64,000 nt of DNA from Monosporascus cannonballus (taxonomy: Eukaryota > Ascomycota > Sordariomycetes > Xylariales): NCBI GenBank assembly GCA_004154925.1, contig QJNS01000025.1, positions 248,001-312,000 of the forward strand. Reading direction: 5' to 3'. How positions within the stretch are numbered: the first letter of the stretch is position 1; each line of letters opens with the position of its first letter. Of this stretch, positions 36,401 through 50,236 are shown piece by piece. The position numbers and the translations under genes are program-made. The notes beneath the pieces are model-generated. The model did no database searches. It was not told the origin of the DNA and was given only the letters and a program-made list of their open reading frames with translations.

Positions 36401-38112
36401 TAATTATTTTTATATAACGTCCTATAACGAAATTACGAATTTATTCTTATAATATAAAACCTTATTTAAGTTTAAAAAACATCTTTTTTATGCCGGTTTA
36501 ATATTTAGTTATAAGTATTAATTTTGTAATATTGAAATTTTTAATTTGCAATTTTCGAACCTAATCATAAAACTATCGGGAAATTTTCGGTTATAATACC
36601 GTTTCGTTTCTAGTCAGTTTCTTCATCAAAAAAATGTAAAACGTATTAATTATAAATAATAACCTTGATATTAATTTTATTTCTTTTAAATTTCTCGGAA
36701 TCATATCGTAATATAGTTATAATTTATAATTACCGTTATTTAACTATTAATCGTATTATTATTACGATTCGAGTTTATATTATTATTTGCATACAATAAA
36801 ATCGAAAAATATATGATTTCTCGCTTTTCTTGTTTTTAAAACAATTCTTTTATAATTATATAACGAAAGTTTTTCGCTTTTTTACGCAAATAATAATTAT
36901 TTAAATTTCTGTTACCCAAAATTTATTTGGGAATTTTGTAACGAATGAATTTTATATTAATTATATAAAACCTTTTACCTTTTTATAAGGGTTTAAATTG
37001 CATTATATATTTGAAACCATTTTCTATATATTTTTTGGCATATTATTTGTAAATTCGAATATATTTTAAATGATTTAAAAATTTTGTTTTCATACGTGAT
37101 TTTCTTTAATATATATACCGGACATTTAAATAGTTTATTCGCCGAATTAACGGCGCTCGGTCGATATTAGATCTCAAAATTATATTATATAAAACGGTAA
37201 ACCTATCGGGCTAACCTCCTTTTAAAATTGCGCGTTAACGCTTTTATTATATTATTTAACGCCATATAATAAAAACGTACTAGGAAATTCTTTTCCGTAT
37301 CCTTAAAATATTACCGCTAATATTTTAAGATTTTTATAATCGCCAATAATTCTTATTGCCTTATGGATTACCGTTTTTCGGTTGGATTTAGTTTTTTCAA
37401 CCAATATTCAACTAGGCGTTAATATTTTCTGTATTTGTATAAAATATCTCTTATTTAGCCTTTATTAAAGCGTTTATTTTAGCTCTGATATTTTTGGCGT
37501 TATCTTAATATCGGAAAATAATGACTAATTAAAAGGTATTTTTTAATTTTCAAAATGCTTTTTTAGCTTTTTTGAATTGTCGGAATCTTGCCTTTTTATT
37601 TTTGTCTAACGCCTTTTTTACGAACTTAATAAATTCGGTAATATATAAATAATAAATAATAAATTTTCGATAAAAATTTACGAAATTTAAAAATGCTTAA
37701 ATATTATAAATTAATTTTGGCTTTAGCCATATTTCGGTAGTATCGACCCGTTAACGGTTTATTTCCAAGTTATCGGTATTAATTACAAATTCTGAAAACT
37801 TTATTTTTTTTTAAAAAAAAGAATTCGTATCTAAACTTTTTAATAAATAATTAATATTAGAATAACCGTTCGTAAACCAATTGAAAATACTTCGTATATT
37901 TCGTTTTTGCTAACCGAATAAATAATTATATTTTTTAGATATATTACGTATATATAATTATATAATCCAGTTAATATCTTATATATATAAACTTAGAACG
38001 CAACCGGCGTATTAATAACGCTAAATAATATAACCGTATATTTAAATTACCCGTATTATATTCGGGAAACGGTTTTTTATTGATCACTTTTTTTATTCTA
38101 ATATAGTAATAA
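33480..38112 (-). pseudogene. Gypsy-B1 pol, 3' half (RT end, RNase H, integrase, extra 3' region)
   Basis: Continuation of B1 pol after B2 is removed. The RT catalytic region reads YLKNIIIYSVSKNE at about 37941-37900 (- strand), homologous to YLNNIIIYSDSEKD in B2. The rest aligns with B2 40850-45277 in reverse, including the segment around 34140-34230, which matches B2 44553-44660. The last 2 kb before the LTR have no domain that I recognise. Confidence 0.72.
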
Positions 38113-38317
38113 TGTGAGAATACAGCTCCTATGAGGATGAGGCTGGTAGCTAACCAGCCACCGATCAGCCACCGACCTATTTATTAGTATAAATCCACCA
38201 TCTGGCAGCTAATAGGAAACGCCAGATAGAAATAACCTAATACATTTACTCTTGGAATACGTTTTGCGATTGGTCGAAAATTACCTTACCCAGCTTATAA
38301 TCATTTATTATCTTATA
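38113..38317 (+). repeat. 5' LTR of Gypsy-B2
   Basis: 205 bp, starting TGTGAGAATACAGCTCCTAT (unmutated) with a converted inner end (TTATTATCTTATA against CCATTATCTTACA in B1). Confidence 0.87.
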
Positions 38318-38399
38318 ATTTTTTTATCTTTATTATAACAAATATCGCGATAATTATTAGAAATAAAATTCGACGACTATAAAACAAACTTAAGTGACT

Positions 38400-41300
38400 A
38401 GTTAAAGAAACCGCCGATCGGAACCCAACCGATAAACGATCGATTACGGTACGGGAATAGGCGAAAAAACTTATAACAAAGCTTTAACGAATAAAGAATT
38501 ATAATCCTCGGAATCACGAATTATCTTATATATATAATAAGGATACGTTCCGATAACCGTTACTTAAACGGTTAAAAAACGGATATAATATAATAACCGC
38601 ATTCCGGAATTTAAAATAAAAAAAGGCTAAACTTTTTAATAATAACTAAATTTTAGAAATTACTCCAATAATTAGATAAATAATAAGTAATAATATAGGT
38701 TAAAAAATCAAAATTTTATAAATTATTTACGATATCGTTATAAAAGCTTAAGGGCGATAAGCGAATACCGCATTATAATTATCCGAAGTTTTTCGGACAC
38801 GTATTAATTAAAAAAATTAAATTAAAGCTATTATAAACATTTATGCCTCAAGGTTAAAGCAAAATATCTTTACTTATATCTAATAGGCTATAGGTTTTAT
38901 GGACGTTTTTATTACAAACGTTTAATAATTATACCACGTTATGTTTAATTATTTTAATTACGAAGAAAAATAAAAATAAAAGATTTTTAGATTTTTATTA
39001 AAAATGGTTACGTAAATCTTAATCTTTTCGATAAGGAATATAAGAAATAATTTATAAAATTATAATAACGATTTAATCATTACTTTTGAACCTTTACGTT
39101 AAATAAACGTTTTTGGTTTATAAAATAAGGTTTGCGAACGTCCTTAGTCTAAAAAACGATTAGGATAATAAATATTTTGCTTTTAATTATTTTTATAAAT
39201 TAATACTAAGATTACAAAATACCGTATTACGAAAAGGCATTAAGCTGGAATAGGTTAATTACATAGTAAATAAAGTAAAACGTTATTAAGACGCTTAAAT
39301 AAAGAAAAAAAACCGATTATTTTCCGTTAAAAATATTAATAAAAATAAATTATTTTATTTTAACATTTTCGGGAAAAAAGATTTCCAGAACAAAATAAAG
39401 GCGTGACATAAAAATAATAAGGATTACGAGCGTTTTTATATTCGGAAAGCAAATAATCGCCGATTTAATTCCAATCGGAGTAAGTTTGTACGATTTAATA
39501 TCTCTGATTTTTATAAAGACTTATTTAAATATTATAATTACAAAAAGCCAGGTTATAAAAATATAAATTGCAAACCTAAAAGGGATACGAAAACTTTATT
39601 ATCCCGGCTATACGAAAACCGATTTTCGAAAACCGAATAAAACGTTATAATATATAACGATAAATTAGATTAGTCCTTAAATGTAAACCTAAAAAAGGAG
39701 CCGGAATAGGCGTATACGTTTAATATATTTCGGCTAATACTTATAAGATGTTAGGAATAAGGCTGCCTTTTAGAAAAAGGGTAGTTATTAAAAGCAATAC
39801 GAAAGATATGGTAATATAAGTAAATATGGATACCGGAGTACAGGTAAATATTATAAGTAGAAAATTAGCGAAAAAGCTTAATCTTTAACCAGTTTCCGTA
39901 GATATTCCGGGCCTTATCGACGTTAACGGCGCGTATATCAAATGGTATAGGATTTGCGAGACTTTTATTAACATAATAAATAATAACGGGAACGAACGAA
40001 AATTTAAATAAATTTATTTTATAATATATTACGATTAAAAGATGTCCGAATTTGTATTATTTATACCAGGAATAAGTAGCTTAAACGTTTTATTAAATAT
40101 AATTATACGTTAATGGCTATATAGATTACTGCAAAAGGTTAATAGGCTGAAAATTGCGAATTTAACGTTTTTCGGTAAGCAAGTTTATACGGTTAACTTA
40201 ATAAGTTTAGCCGAAAAGCTAGATATCCCGAAATTCGGGGAATATGAGGAACAGAAAATAACCGACCTCCTTATATACCTAAAGAATTTCCGGCGAATAG
40301 ATTCCGAAAAAGTAGGCAAAAAATACCTTAATTGCTAGGGATAAAATATACAATAAATTTAATCCCAGGGAAAACGCCTTTATTCGGCCCAATTTACTTT
40401 ATTTTGGAAGCTTAAAAGAAAATATTCGAAAAGTATATTTAAAAAAACCTGAAAACAAGTTGAATATGTTATTCGAAAGCGGACGTAAGGGTACTAATAT
40501 TGTTTATACTTAAAAAAACGGCAATTTCCGATTATACGTTAATTACAAGGATTTAAATTAAATATTAATAAAAAACCGATACCCTGTATTTTTAATTTTA
40601 AAATTAATGGATTACCTAAGGTTAATCAAGATATTTTCGGAAATTAATTTTAAGGATATTTATTATCGTTTGAAAATTAAAAAGAGTAATTAATAAAAAA
40701 TTATTTTCCAAACGCGGTATAAATAGTTTAAAAATACGGTTATATTATTTGGCTTTATTAACGCATTAAGTCCGTTTTAAGCCTATACATATAAACTTTT
40801 AGCTTAATTAATTAATTATATATAAGTAACATATTTAAATAATATAATTATTTATTCAGATAGCGAAAAGGATATACGAAATATTTTTAACTAATTTACG
40901 ACCAGTTATTATAATATTAATTATTTGCTAAAACGTTTAAATATAGAGGTTTTTTTAAAAAAAATAAGATTATTAGCATTTGAAATTAATATTAATAAAT
41001 TAAAAATAAACCGTTAAAAAATTAATATGATCGAAATAAAAATAAACGTCAAATTAATTTATAATATTTAAATCTTTTTATCATTTACGAATTCATATCG
41101 AAAGTTTATTACTTATTATATGCGTATTACCGAACTTATTATTATATTTTTTAAAAAGGCATAGGATAAAAATAAAATAACAAAATTTCGATAACTCGAA
41201 AAGATTAAAAAATTATTCCGAAACTGAAAAAAATACTTTTTAATCGGCGATTATTTTCAGATATTAAAATAACATTAAAAATATTACGGTTAAAATAAAT

Positions 41301-43100
41301 GCCATAATAAACGTTTTATTAAAAATATTGTTATAAAAGTTTGAAAAGTATTAACGCCTAATTATAAATTAATCGAAAAAGCTGAATCCAATCCAAAAAC
41401 AATAAATTATAAGATAATAAAAATTATTAGCAATAAAAATATTTAAAATATTATTAATAATACCTTAGGGTATAGAAAAAAGTTTATTAATACTTATCGA
41501 TTATATAGTATTAAAAATATAATAAAGACATTAGCGCGTAATTTTAAGGGAAAATTAACCGATAGATGTACCGCCTTACGTAATTTAATTTTGAAATCTA
41601 ATACCAACTAGTCGTTATTAATCAGGCAAATATATTATTTAAACGTTTAGATTATATGTTAAAGAAAATTGCGTATAAAAACATAATCCTCACGTAATTC
41701 AAAAAATTCAGATTTACGAATAATAGGCCGGAAAACGTACAGAAATTAATTATAAATATATAACGCGATTTAAAATATTATAAAAAGGTAAAGGGCTTTA
41801 TAAAAATAACGCAAAATTTGTTAGTTATAAAATTTCGAGATAACTTTCAGATAACGGAAATTTAAGTAATTATTATCCGCGTAAAAAAAGCGGAGGACTT
41901 TCGTTATACGATTATAAAGAATTTTCGAAAAAAAGGTAAAAAACTATATATATGTCGAATTTATCGTTTACAAATAATAATATAAATGCGAATTACAATA
42001 ATAATACAATTAAGAGTTAAATAACGGTAAACGTAAATTAAGACCATATTATAATCGAATTTCGAAGAGTTTAAAAAACAAAATTAATATTAAGGTTATT
42101 ATTTATAACCAGTATATTTTACATTTTTAACGAAGAACCGGGCCAAAAACGAAACGGTATTATAACCGCAACCTTTTTTTATAATTTTACGATTAGGTTC
42201 GAAAATTATAAATTAAGGACTTAAATATTATAAAATTAATGCGGATAACTAAATATTAAGGCGAAATAAAAGGAAAATATTTCTTAGATTTAAATAAAAC
42301 TTTATATTATCGGGATAAATTCGTAATCCTATTATAAAGCGTTTTATAAAAGCAATTAATCAATTAATACTATAATAATTTAAAGGCAAAATATATGAAA
42401 TATATCCATACGTTAAATTTAATAAATAAAAGATTTTACAAAGAATATATAACGAACGATATCGGAAAATATATTAAATAATATCCAAAAAATTAAAGGT
42501 ATTATAAAATTACGTTATAAACTATATAAATAATTATATTCTTTATTAATATATAAATAACTTTTCGAAAAAGTCTTATTTAATTTTATTATAAGATTTT
42601 ATAAAAACTTAGGTTTAAACGGGTTAAAATATAGCGTAATTCTGGTAATCGTTAATCGTTTTACGAAATTAAAACTATTTATTTTTTCGGTTAAAACCTT
42701 AATTACAACCAAATTAATTTATTTGTTTTACGATAAAATAAAATACCAATTAAGTATATCGGTTAAAATATTAACAATAAAAATAGGTTATTAAGGAATT
42801 AATTTTAGGCAAAATTTTATAAAAAACGAAAAATAAAACGGAGAATATTAATTATAAATTATTACTAAACCGATAAATAAATAAAACGTATTTATTAGAT
42901 TTTAAAATCTTATTTCCGCAATTACGTTAATAAATATTAAAATATTAAATAAAGTTATTACGAAATACGAAGTTTATATATAATAGTATATAGAATGTAT
43001 TTATCGGCCGTTTTTCGATTAAACCTTTATATAAATATTATTTAAAAATAATAAAATACCTTTTATAAAAACTTAAGAAATAAATATAAGGAATCAAAAA
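38400..43100 (+). pseudogene. Gag-pol remnant of Gypsy-B2
   Basis: Landmarks on the + strand: a zinc knuckle at 39530-39571, with its first two Cys now Tyr, the His now Tyr and the last Cys kept (YYNYKKPGYKNINC); a retropepsin active site with the DTG intact at 39829-39837 (DTGVQVNIISRKLAKKLNL); reverse transcriptase at about 40490-41000 with the catalytic site YLNN at 40832-40843 (both Asp to Asn by G-to-A); and integrase near 42639 (ILVIVNRFTKLKLF, catalytic-core Asp to Asn). Stops are frequent and the element is dead. Confidence 0.82.
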
Positions 43101-45277
43101 GCATTTTAAAAGAAGAACGGTTATTTGTTAAATAATATATAAATATTAAAAAAAGTAATAATAACCTAAAAAATATTATAATTAACGTTATACGCTTATA
43201 AAACATTAATTAAGACAATAAGTAAATTTATTAATTAAATATTTTAAATTGAAAAATGAAACAATTTATATATATTTATATCCGAATTAAGATTAAAAAG
43301 TAAATAGGTTTTTAGGTCTGTAAAATAACCTTTTCTATTAAATATTAATAAATATATAACATATTTCTAATATTTTCATAAGAACTATAATATAATCGGA
43401 AATTAGGTAATGTTTAAATAACGTTATTAAACTTAATAAAAAAAGGAAAAATAAGTAATAAAAAAAGGAAAAATAAGTAATAAAAAATTATTTATTATCG
43501 AAATAATTAATAGTAACGCAAATATTTAATTAAATACAAAGGTTAACTTATTAAAAACAATACGTAAAAATATTAAAAATATTTCGAATACGCATTTAAA
43601 ATATTATAAGATTATAAAAAAAATAAAATACGTACATAAAAAATAGGACGATCTAGAAACCGTAAGATAATAATAACCTAATCAAAAATTAATTACCTAA
43701 TAATTATAAAAATTACAAAAAATAAGTCCAAATAAAATTTAAATATTTATATTAAAACATTACTCAATTACAAAATTACTTTTAAGTTTTTAGTAAATTA
43801 TAACTTTATCGTATACTGGTTCGAAACTCATAAATAACGTAAAAAAAATCGAATTTTTATTTCGAATATAGAATTTTATATTTAATTATTAAATTTTGCA
43901 TTAATTAGGTTTAAATAAGTGTATTAAGGAAATTAATATAGAAATATCGTAAAACGATTAAAAAACATATAACGACAAAAAACAGGAACGTTTATTAAAT
44001 TTACTGCGCGTAAAATCTTAAAGAAATTTAAACACGTTTTATTTTTACGAAAAACAGAGCCCAAATAATCGGAATATAATTTGTTATTAGTCGAAAATAA
44101 GGCGCCATCTTTAAAATGTTTAAAGTATTTCGGTTTAATAATAATTTTACTGGGTAAAGCCGTTTTTTAATTATAATTATTAATAAATATTAAGGTTTTA
44201 ATAAAACATCGAAAAACGAGCGAAAAATATTTATAAGTAAAACTTATAATAATATAACGCCTTTCGAAAATTACTTTACTTATAAAAATGTATTAAAATT
44301 ACTCCAAATTAGAAATTAATTACGGAATAATAAAAAAATTACATTATTTATAAAAAACGCTTAAATTTATAAATATATAAAAAAACGTTAAAACTGGACT
44401 TCCGCAGCTATAACGGATAATTAGAAATTAATTTTAGATATATTAAAAAAACGATATTCCTTAATAATAATCACGTTAAGGGCGAATTCGGCTTTGCGAA
44501 AAACATCAAATTAACAACCAACCGTAATTATATCGGAACATTTATATTAAATATTCGTAAGACGAACCTCTTCGAATTCGTCGATTAACTTTTAATTATC
44601 GGTACCGAATTAAAAAAAACCTTTGGGCGGTACCTTTAAAAATAATCGGAATTTAAATAAAAATTAAATAACAATATTAATAATATTAAAAATAATTATT
44701 TACTGTACGAAAACTCTTATAATAATAATCAACTATAACGTAATTTAAAACGTCTCGAGCTTATACGTAAACCGTACGGTACTCGAAATAACGTTATATT
44801 ACGAAAACATAATACGGCTTATTACTTTTCGTAATATAATTAATATTTATTTTATCGTCGCCGTAAAAAAGAAAATATTAAAGGAAATCCTAATCGTTGT
44901 TAATATCGAAATTTTCTTTTTAGAATTCCTTACGAAACAAAAATATAGCGAACGGAGATTATACGCAAAATAAATAGAAAAGGCGAAATAAAATAAAGAA
45001 AAACGGAAGACCAAATAAAATATATACGTAAAAAAAATAGAAATATGGGCGCCAAAAAATGTAAATAAAATAGAATTAAAAAACGGATTAAAATACAAAA
45101 CTAAGCGGAGCATAATTAATTACGTAATATAGTACGTATTAATAACTACGGTAACTATTCATAATATAATATAACGGGAAATCGTCGACAAATATACGGC
45201 ACCATATTTGCGAAACGTATTATATCAAATTAATAATAATATTATTAAAAACTAATACTTTAAAAAGGGGGAATAAT
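43101..45277 (+). other. Extra 2 kb 3' region of Gypsy-B2, conserved with B1, function unknown
   Basis: Lies between integrase and the 3' LTR and is matched by B1 (33480-35700 in reverse). Both copies keep similar sense-strand readings such as ILKEILIVVNIEIFFLEFL (44874-44930) and LLIIGTELKKTF near 44590, followed by a Lys/Glu-rich tail, so a protein may once have been encoded here. I do not recognise it. The antisense strand is also open (45113-44847), but its product is Phe/Ile-rich and looks like a by-product. A 22 nt unit with core GGAAAAATAAGTAATA is repeated twice in tandem at about 43437-43486. Confidence 0.5.
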
Positions 45278-45483
45278 TATAAAAATATAACCCCTATAAA
45301 AATAAGGCTAATAACCGACCAAGCACAAATTAACCACCGACCCACTTACTAGTATAAATCTACTATCTGGCAGCTAGTAGGAAACGCTAGATAGAAATAA
45401 CCTAATACACTTATTTCTTAGAATATGCTCTGCAACTGGTTGGAGATCACCTTATCTAGCTTACAGCTGTCCATTATCTTATA
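45278..45483 (+). repeat. 3' LTR of Gypsy-B2
   Basis: 206 bp. The inner start is converted (TATAAAAATATAACCCCTAT); the outer end is preserved (CTTACAGCTGTCCATTATC). Confidence 0.87.
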
Positions 45484-45488
45484 AATAA

Positions 45489-47859
45489 GTCTCCTTAAAA
45501 TTAGATTTCGAAAATACCTTAATTAATCTTAGGCGATTTATTATTTTTAAAATTAAAAATAAAGGTTATCGATTTTTTATCGTTACCCGATTTAACCTTT
45601 TATAATTAATGTATAATTAGAAATTACCGTTTTTTAAATATAAATAATATGAGTATTTTTATATCCGCTTTTAAATAACGTATCTGTTTTATTTTTAGGT
45701 TTTTTCGAATATATTTTTCGAATACTTTGCGTTGAGTTTTTGAAATAACATAAATTAAATTAAATAAAGGTATTTTCTCTAAGATTAGGTTTATTATATA
45801 TTTTACCTTAATAATTAAAAATGATTTTTCGTTCTTTTTTCGAAATATATTTGTTCCAAACTTTCTAGGTATGCAAAAATATTAATTATCTCTCGTTCTT
45901 ATTATTTCCCGAATTCTTGAATATATAATTTGTCGGCTAAGCTTATTATATTAATAATATAAACTTAGTTGCTAGACAGCGTTAAATTTACAATTTTTAG
46001 CTAATCGAACTTTTGTAATAATTTATATAATTATTAATATATGGTTATATCTAAAAAAAATGCTTAATCTGTTTATTTTTAGTTTAGATAATAAAAAGTC
46101 GGGCGCTTTCTAGTTGCTATATATTGTAAAATAAAGTTTTTTAAACTTTCGTTTGTTCTTATTATTATTTATTATATTAATAGGAATTGTATAAGCCTTA
46201 GAACATGTAGTATACATGCTCTGAACGTCGATAAGGCCCGGAATATTTAGAAAAATTAATTAGAAATTAGGTTTTCGCGTTAATCTATTGCTTATATTAT
46301 TTGCCTGTACTACAGTATTTATATTCATTTATTTTACCATGTCTTTCGTATTCTTTTAATAAATGCCGTTTTTTAAACAGCGGCATTATTTCTACTATGT
46401 TATAACTTTTAACCTAAATAAATTAAATATATACGCCTATTCCGACTCCTTTTTTGGGTTTACGTTTGGGAATTAATCTAATTTATCGATATATACTGTG
46501 ACGTTTTATACGATTTTCAGAAGTCGGTTTCCGTATAGTCGGAATAACAGAGTTTTGGTATTTTTTTAAGTTTGTAATTTACGGTTTTATGGCCTAGCTT
46601 CTTATAATTATAATTCTTAAATAAATCTTTATAAAATCAGAGATATTAAATCATATAAGTATGTTTACATCGGACTTAAATCGACAATTATATGCTTTTC
46701 GAATATAAAAATGCTTACGGTCTTTATTATATTTATACGGTACCTTTAATTTGGGTTAGGAATCCTTTTTCTTAAAGGCGTTAAAATAAAATTATTTATC
46801 TTTATTAATACTTTTAACAGAAAATAATAAGTTTTTTTTGATTCTATTTTAGGCGTCTAAATAACGTTTTACCTTATTTATTTCATTATTAATTTATTTT
46901 AACTTAATATTTTTTCGTAATAAAATATTTCGACATCTTTATATTAATTTATAAAAATAATTAAAAACAAAACCTGTATTATTTTTATTATCTTCCGAAT
47001 TACAAGCGTATATACACTTTATTTTATAAATTAAAAACTTATATTCAACGTAAAGATCTAACGGTAATTAATTAGATAATTATTATAATTCTATAACCTA
47101 TTTCTTATAATTCGTATCGAAAATATTAGGATTTGAGTTATCTTTCGTAATAAACATTTATAAATCTTTTATTTTTATTTTTTTTCTAATTAAAATAATT
47201 AAACGTAATATGGTATAACCGTTAAATATTCGTAATAAAAACGTCCAGATTGCCCATGGCTGATTAAAAATAAATAAAAATATTTCGCCCTGATATTTCG
47301 GTATAAACTTTCGTAACAACTTTTATTTAATTTTTTTAATAAACGCGTATTCGAAAAAGTTCGAACAATTATAACCCAATATTTGTTTATCGGCCTTAAA
47401 CTTTTATAATAATATCGTAATTAACTTTTAAAGCTTTATATTTCAATTTATATTATTATTTATTATTCGGTTAATTATCGGAACAATTTCGAACATTATT
47501 CCTTTTATTAGTAAATATTTTTTAAATTTTGGATATTATTAAAGAATTTAACATTTTTTACTTTAAATTTCGGGACGGAATTATTATGTTATATCCGTTT
47601 TTTAACCGTTTAGTTAATGGTTATCAAGACGTATCTTTATTATATATATAAAGTAATTCGGGATCTCGAGAACTATAATTCTTTGCCCGTTAAGGCTTCG
47701 TTATAAGCTTTTTCGTTTATTTCCGTATTGTAATGGATCGTTTATTAGTTGAGTTCCGATCGACGGCTTTTTCGACTGGTAACTTCGGTTCGTTTTACAA
47801 TCGGCAAACTTTGTTTCTAGTATTTATTGCGTTATTATTTATTATAAAAATAAAAAGAT
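45489..47859 (-). pseudogene. Gypsy-B1 gag, protease and start of RT
   Basis: 5' part of B1 on the - strand. The protease region near 46290-46345 reads TVVQANNIS, matching DTGVQVNIIS of B2; the catalytic Asp-Thr-Gly is destroyed. Gag lies between it and the LTR at 47860. Frames are broken throughout. Confidence 0.7.
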
Positions 47860-48061
47860 TATAAAATAATAAATAGCTATAAGCTAAGATAAGGTAATTT
47901 CCGATTAGTTACAAAATGAATTTCAAAAAATAAATATATTAAGTTATTTTTATCTGGTATTTTTATTAACTGCTAGATAGTGGATTTATATTAGTAAGTC
48001 GGTGGCTGATCGGTGGCTGGTCGGCTACCAGCCTTATCCTTATAGGAGCTGTATTCTCACA
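47860..48061 (-). repeat. 5' LTR of Gypsy-B1
   Basis: 202 bp. The outer right half is preserved, ending GCTGTATTCTCACA; the inner left start is converted (TATAAAATAATAA against TGTAAGATAATGG). Confidence 0.85.
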
Positions 48062-48066
48062 TAAAT

Positions 48067-49748
48067 AAAATCGCAAACGTACACAATCCACTTATTTATG
48101 AAATGGCAAAAATTATAAAATATATTTTTTATGTTAGTTTTAAAATCGTAATATAATTAAAAAGAAATTACCAATTATATATCATTTTATAATTTCGAAA
48201 ATAAGTAACAAAAGTCAATTATTAAAAACAATATTAGGTACAACAGTAATTGAAAAAAGTAAAGAAAAGTTATTGAAAAATAATTTGTTAAATATAATAT
48301 TTAAAAAATGAAATATATATTGAACAAATACATCGTAGCTTTTTCCTAAATGTAAAGAGATTTACAACGTATTTATAAAATATAAAACAAATATAAAAAA
48401 GCTTGAAGTGCTTTAACAGTTATACCTTGTTATAAATCGGTCGAAAACGGTTTAAATATTGATAAAAAATTAATTAAATTAAATTTAAGATAACACCGAC
48501 TACTAATAGTATATTAATAAAATTCTAAATATATAACATGGAATTTATAATAATTAACATAATAAATAACAATTATTAATTAGACATAAAATGAAAAAGG
48601 CCATAAAAGCGAAATATATTAGTAATCGGACGTTAATAACACACAATATATCTGGTAAAAATTGAACTTTTTATTTCACAATTAAATTTTTATTTTTTAT
48701 TAATAAGTTATAAACATATGTTTAACGATTAAACGCAAAATAGGTTAAAATTTGTAGTATGTAAAAAACTAATGAACCAATATGTAGGGTTAAACGGCAA
48801 ACTAATAGAATTAATCAGCTAACTTATAGTAAAAATGTAAAAGGTTAAAAAAAAGTATCAAAGTAAAAACGATTTTCGATTTTCGTTGACGTAATAATAA
48901 AGCGATTTGTTTTGGGCAAGCTTTTAGTATATCTTATATATTACGATTGCCGAAATTAACCGGAGCTATATTATCGTTATTAAATACTATCTCAATAAAT
49001 TTAATATAATTATAGAGGTTCGGAATAAATTTGTCTTACTCAAATAAAATAATCTAATTTTTGAAGCCGATAATAACTGGTTAAAAATAATATAAATAAT
49101 ATTATTTTATTTATACGACAAAAATAAAATAATTATTTAATAACTGGTTTTATTTATATCAATAAATATATTTTAGTCCTTATGTTACAAATAAAAATTA
49201 AAACAATAATAAAACGGCAAAATAGTGAAGATAAACCGGCAAAAAAGATGTAATTTAATAATTTATATTCGAAACGTAAAATTTAGAAATAACGTAAATA
49301 TTATACTTTTATAGCCGTAATTACCGAACGTTCGATATATTTAACCCCAAATACAATACGATTCTTTTAGCGTAAACTTTACAGAAATAAAAATAAGCAT
49401 GTTTAAATAAAATTATTCGTTAACTAAATTACGCCAGTTGGTCGATATCGGGCTTAACTTAAGATATTAATTTCTAATTTTTATTTAGTCATACAGTAGT
49501 AAACAAATATTATTAAAAGCATATTTTAGAAAGTATTTCGAAATTATTTGGCAGTTAATAAGTATTTACGTAAAAGGACATAAAAATATATATATAACAT
49601 TTTTTATGCTAAACGTAATAAATACAAAATTCCGCGTTCGTTTTCGACGAGTCGATAACGTAATAATATCGAAATTCAGATGAAATAAACCGATATAATA
49701 CTAATAAGAATTCTCGAAAATCGATAAATTATCGTTAGCCTTTCGAGT
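48067..49748 (+). other. AT-rich 3' part of Gypsy-D, between B1 and C
   Basis: By position this should be the downstream part of element D. It is very AT-rich with stops in all frames, and no motif could be identified. Confidence 0.4.
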
Positions 49749-49936
49749 TGTAAAAGGCTTTACCTAAGCGGTCTGCAATCGGTTGCCAATGAGAGTTTAT
49801 TTTCTAGCTAAAGAGAAAAAAAAGGGAAGATGAAAATACAATTGTGTATGTTCGTATATAAGGCGCTGCGCTAATGCTGCTTGGTACCGGCGTTTATCCG
49901 GTGTTCCATAATAGGGCTTTATACAGCCCCATTATA
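49749..49936 (-). repeat. 3' LTR of Gypsy-C
   Basis: 188 bp. The outer left part is preserved (TGCAATCGGTTGCCAATGAG); the inner end reads CCATTATA where the other LTR has CCATCACA. Confidence 0.86.
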
Positions 49937-50236
49937 TTACCCCTTAATTTTCCTAAAAGGGGTTAGTTTATCGTAAGATTAGTAATTGCGTTAATCTTTA
50001 ATTTCTGATTAATCCGAAATTCGGAAATTTGTCGATTTCCGAATTAAACCTAATTTGGGTAATTAATTGTGGGTTAATTATACGTTAAGTAAGCCTATAT
50101 ATAAAAATACGTTTACGTTTTTATCCGTTTTAATTTTTCTTTCTTATAATAATAACTTAATTCGGTAAGTTAGCTTTTATTAATATTTATAATAACATTT
50201 TTGTACGTTATTTCGCAGCGGCTTAAAAATTAATTA

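Larger units (their letters stand above)
38113..45483 (+). mobile_element. Ty3/Gypsy element B2, nested in B1 in opposite orientation
   Basis: LTRs 38113-38317 and 45278-45483, flanked by AATAA on both sides (38108-38112 and 45484-45488). At 7.37 kb it is the sister of B1. It inserted into the RT region of B1, so it is younger. The nesting creates a large interrupted inverted repeat over almost 15 kb. Confidence 0.87.
33273..48061 (-). mobile_element. Ty3/Gypsy element B1 (reverse), split by its sister B2
   Basis: LTRs at 33273-33479 and 47860-48061 (about 205 bp) with the target duplication TAAAT on both sides (33268-33272 and 48062-48066). Without B2 it is 7.4 kb, the same as B2. Pol is on the - strand: protease near 46290-46345, reverse transcriptase split by B2, its second half with the catalytic site reading YLKN at 37930-37941. 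The insertion point of B2 lies about 2.57 kb into B1, inside RT. Confidence 0.85.
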
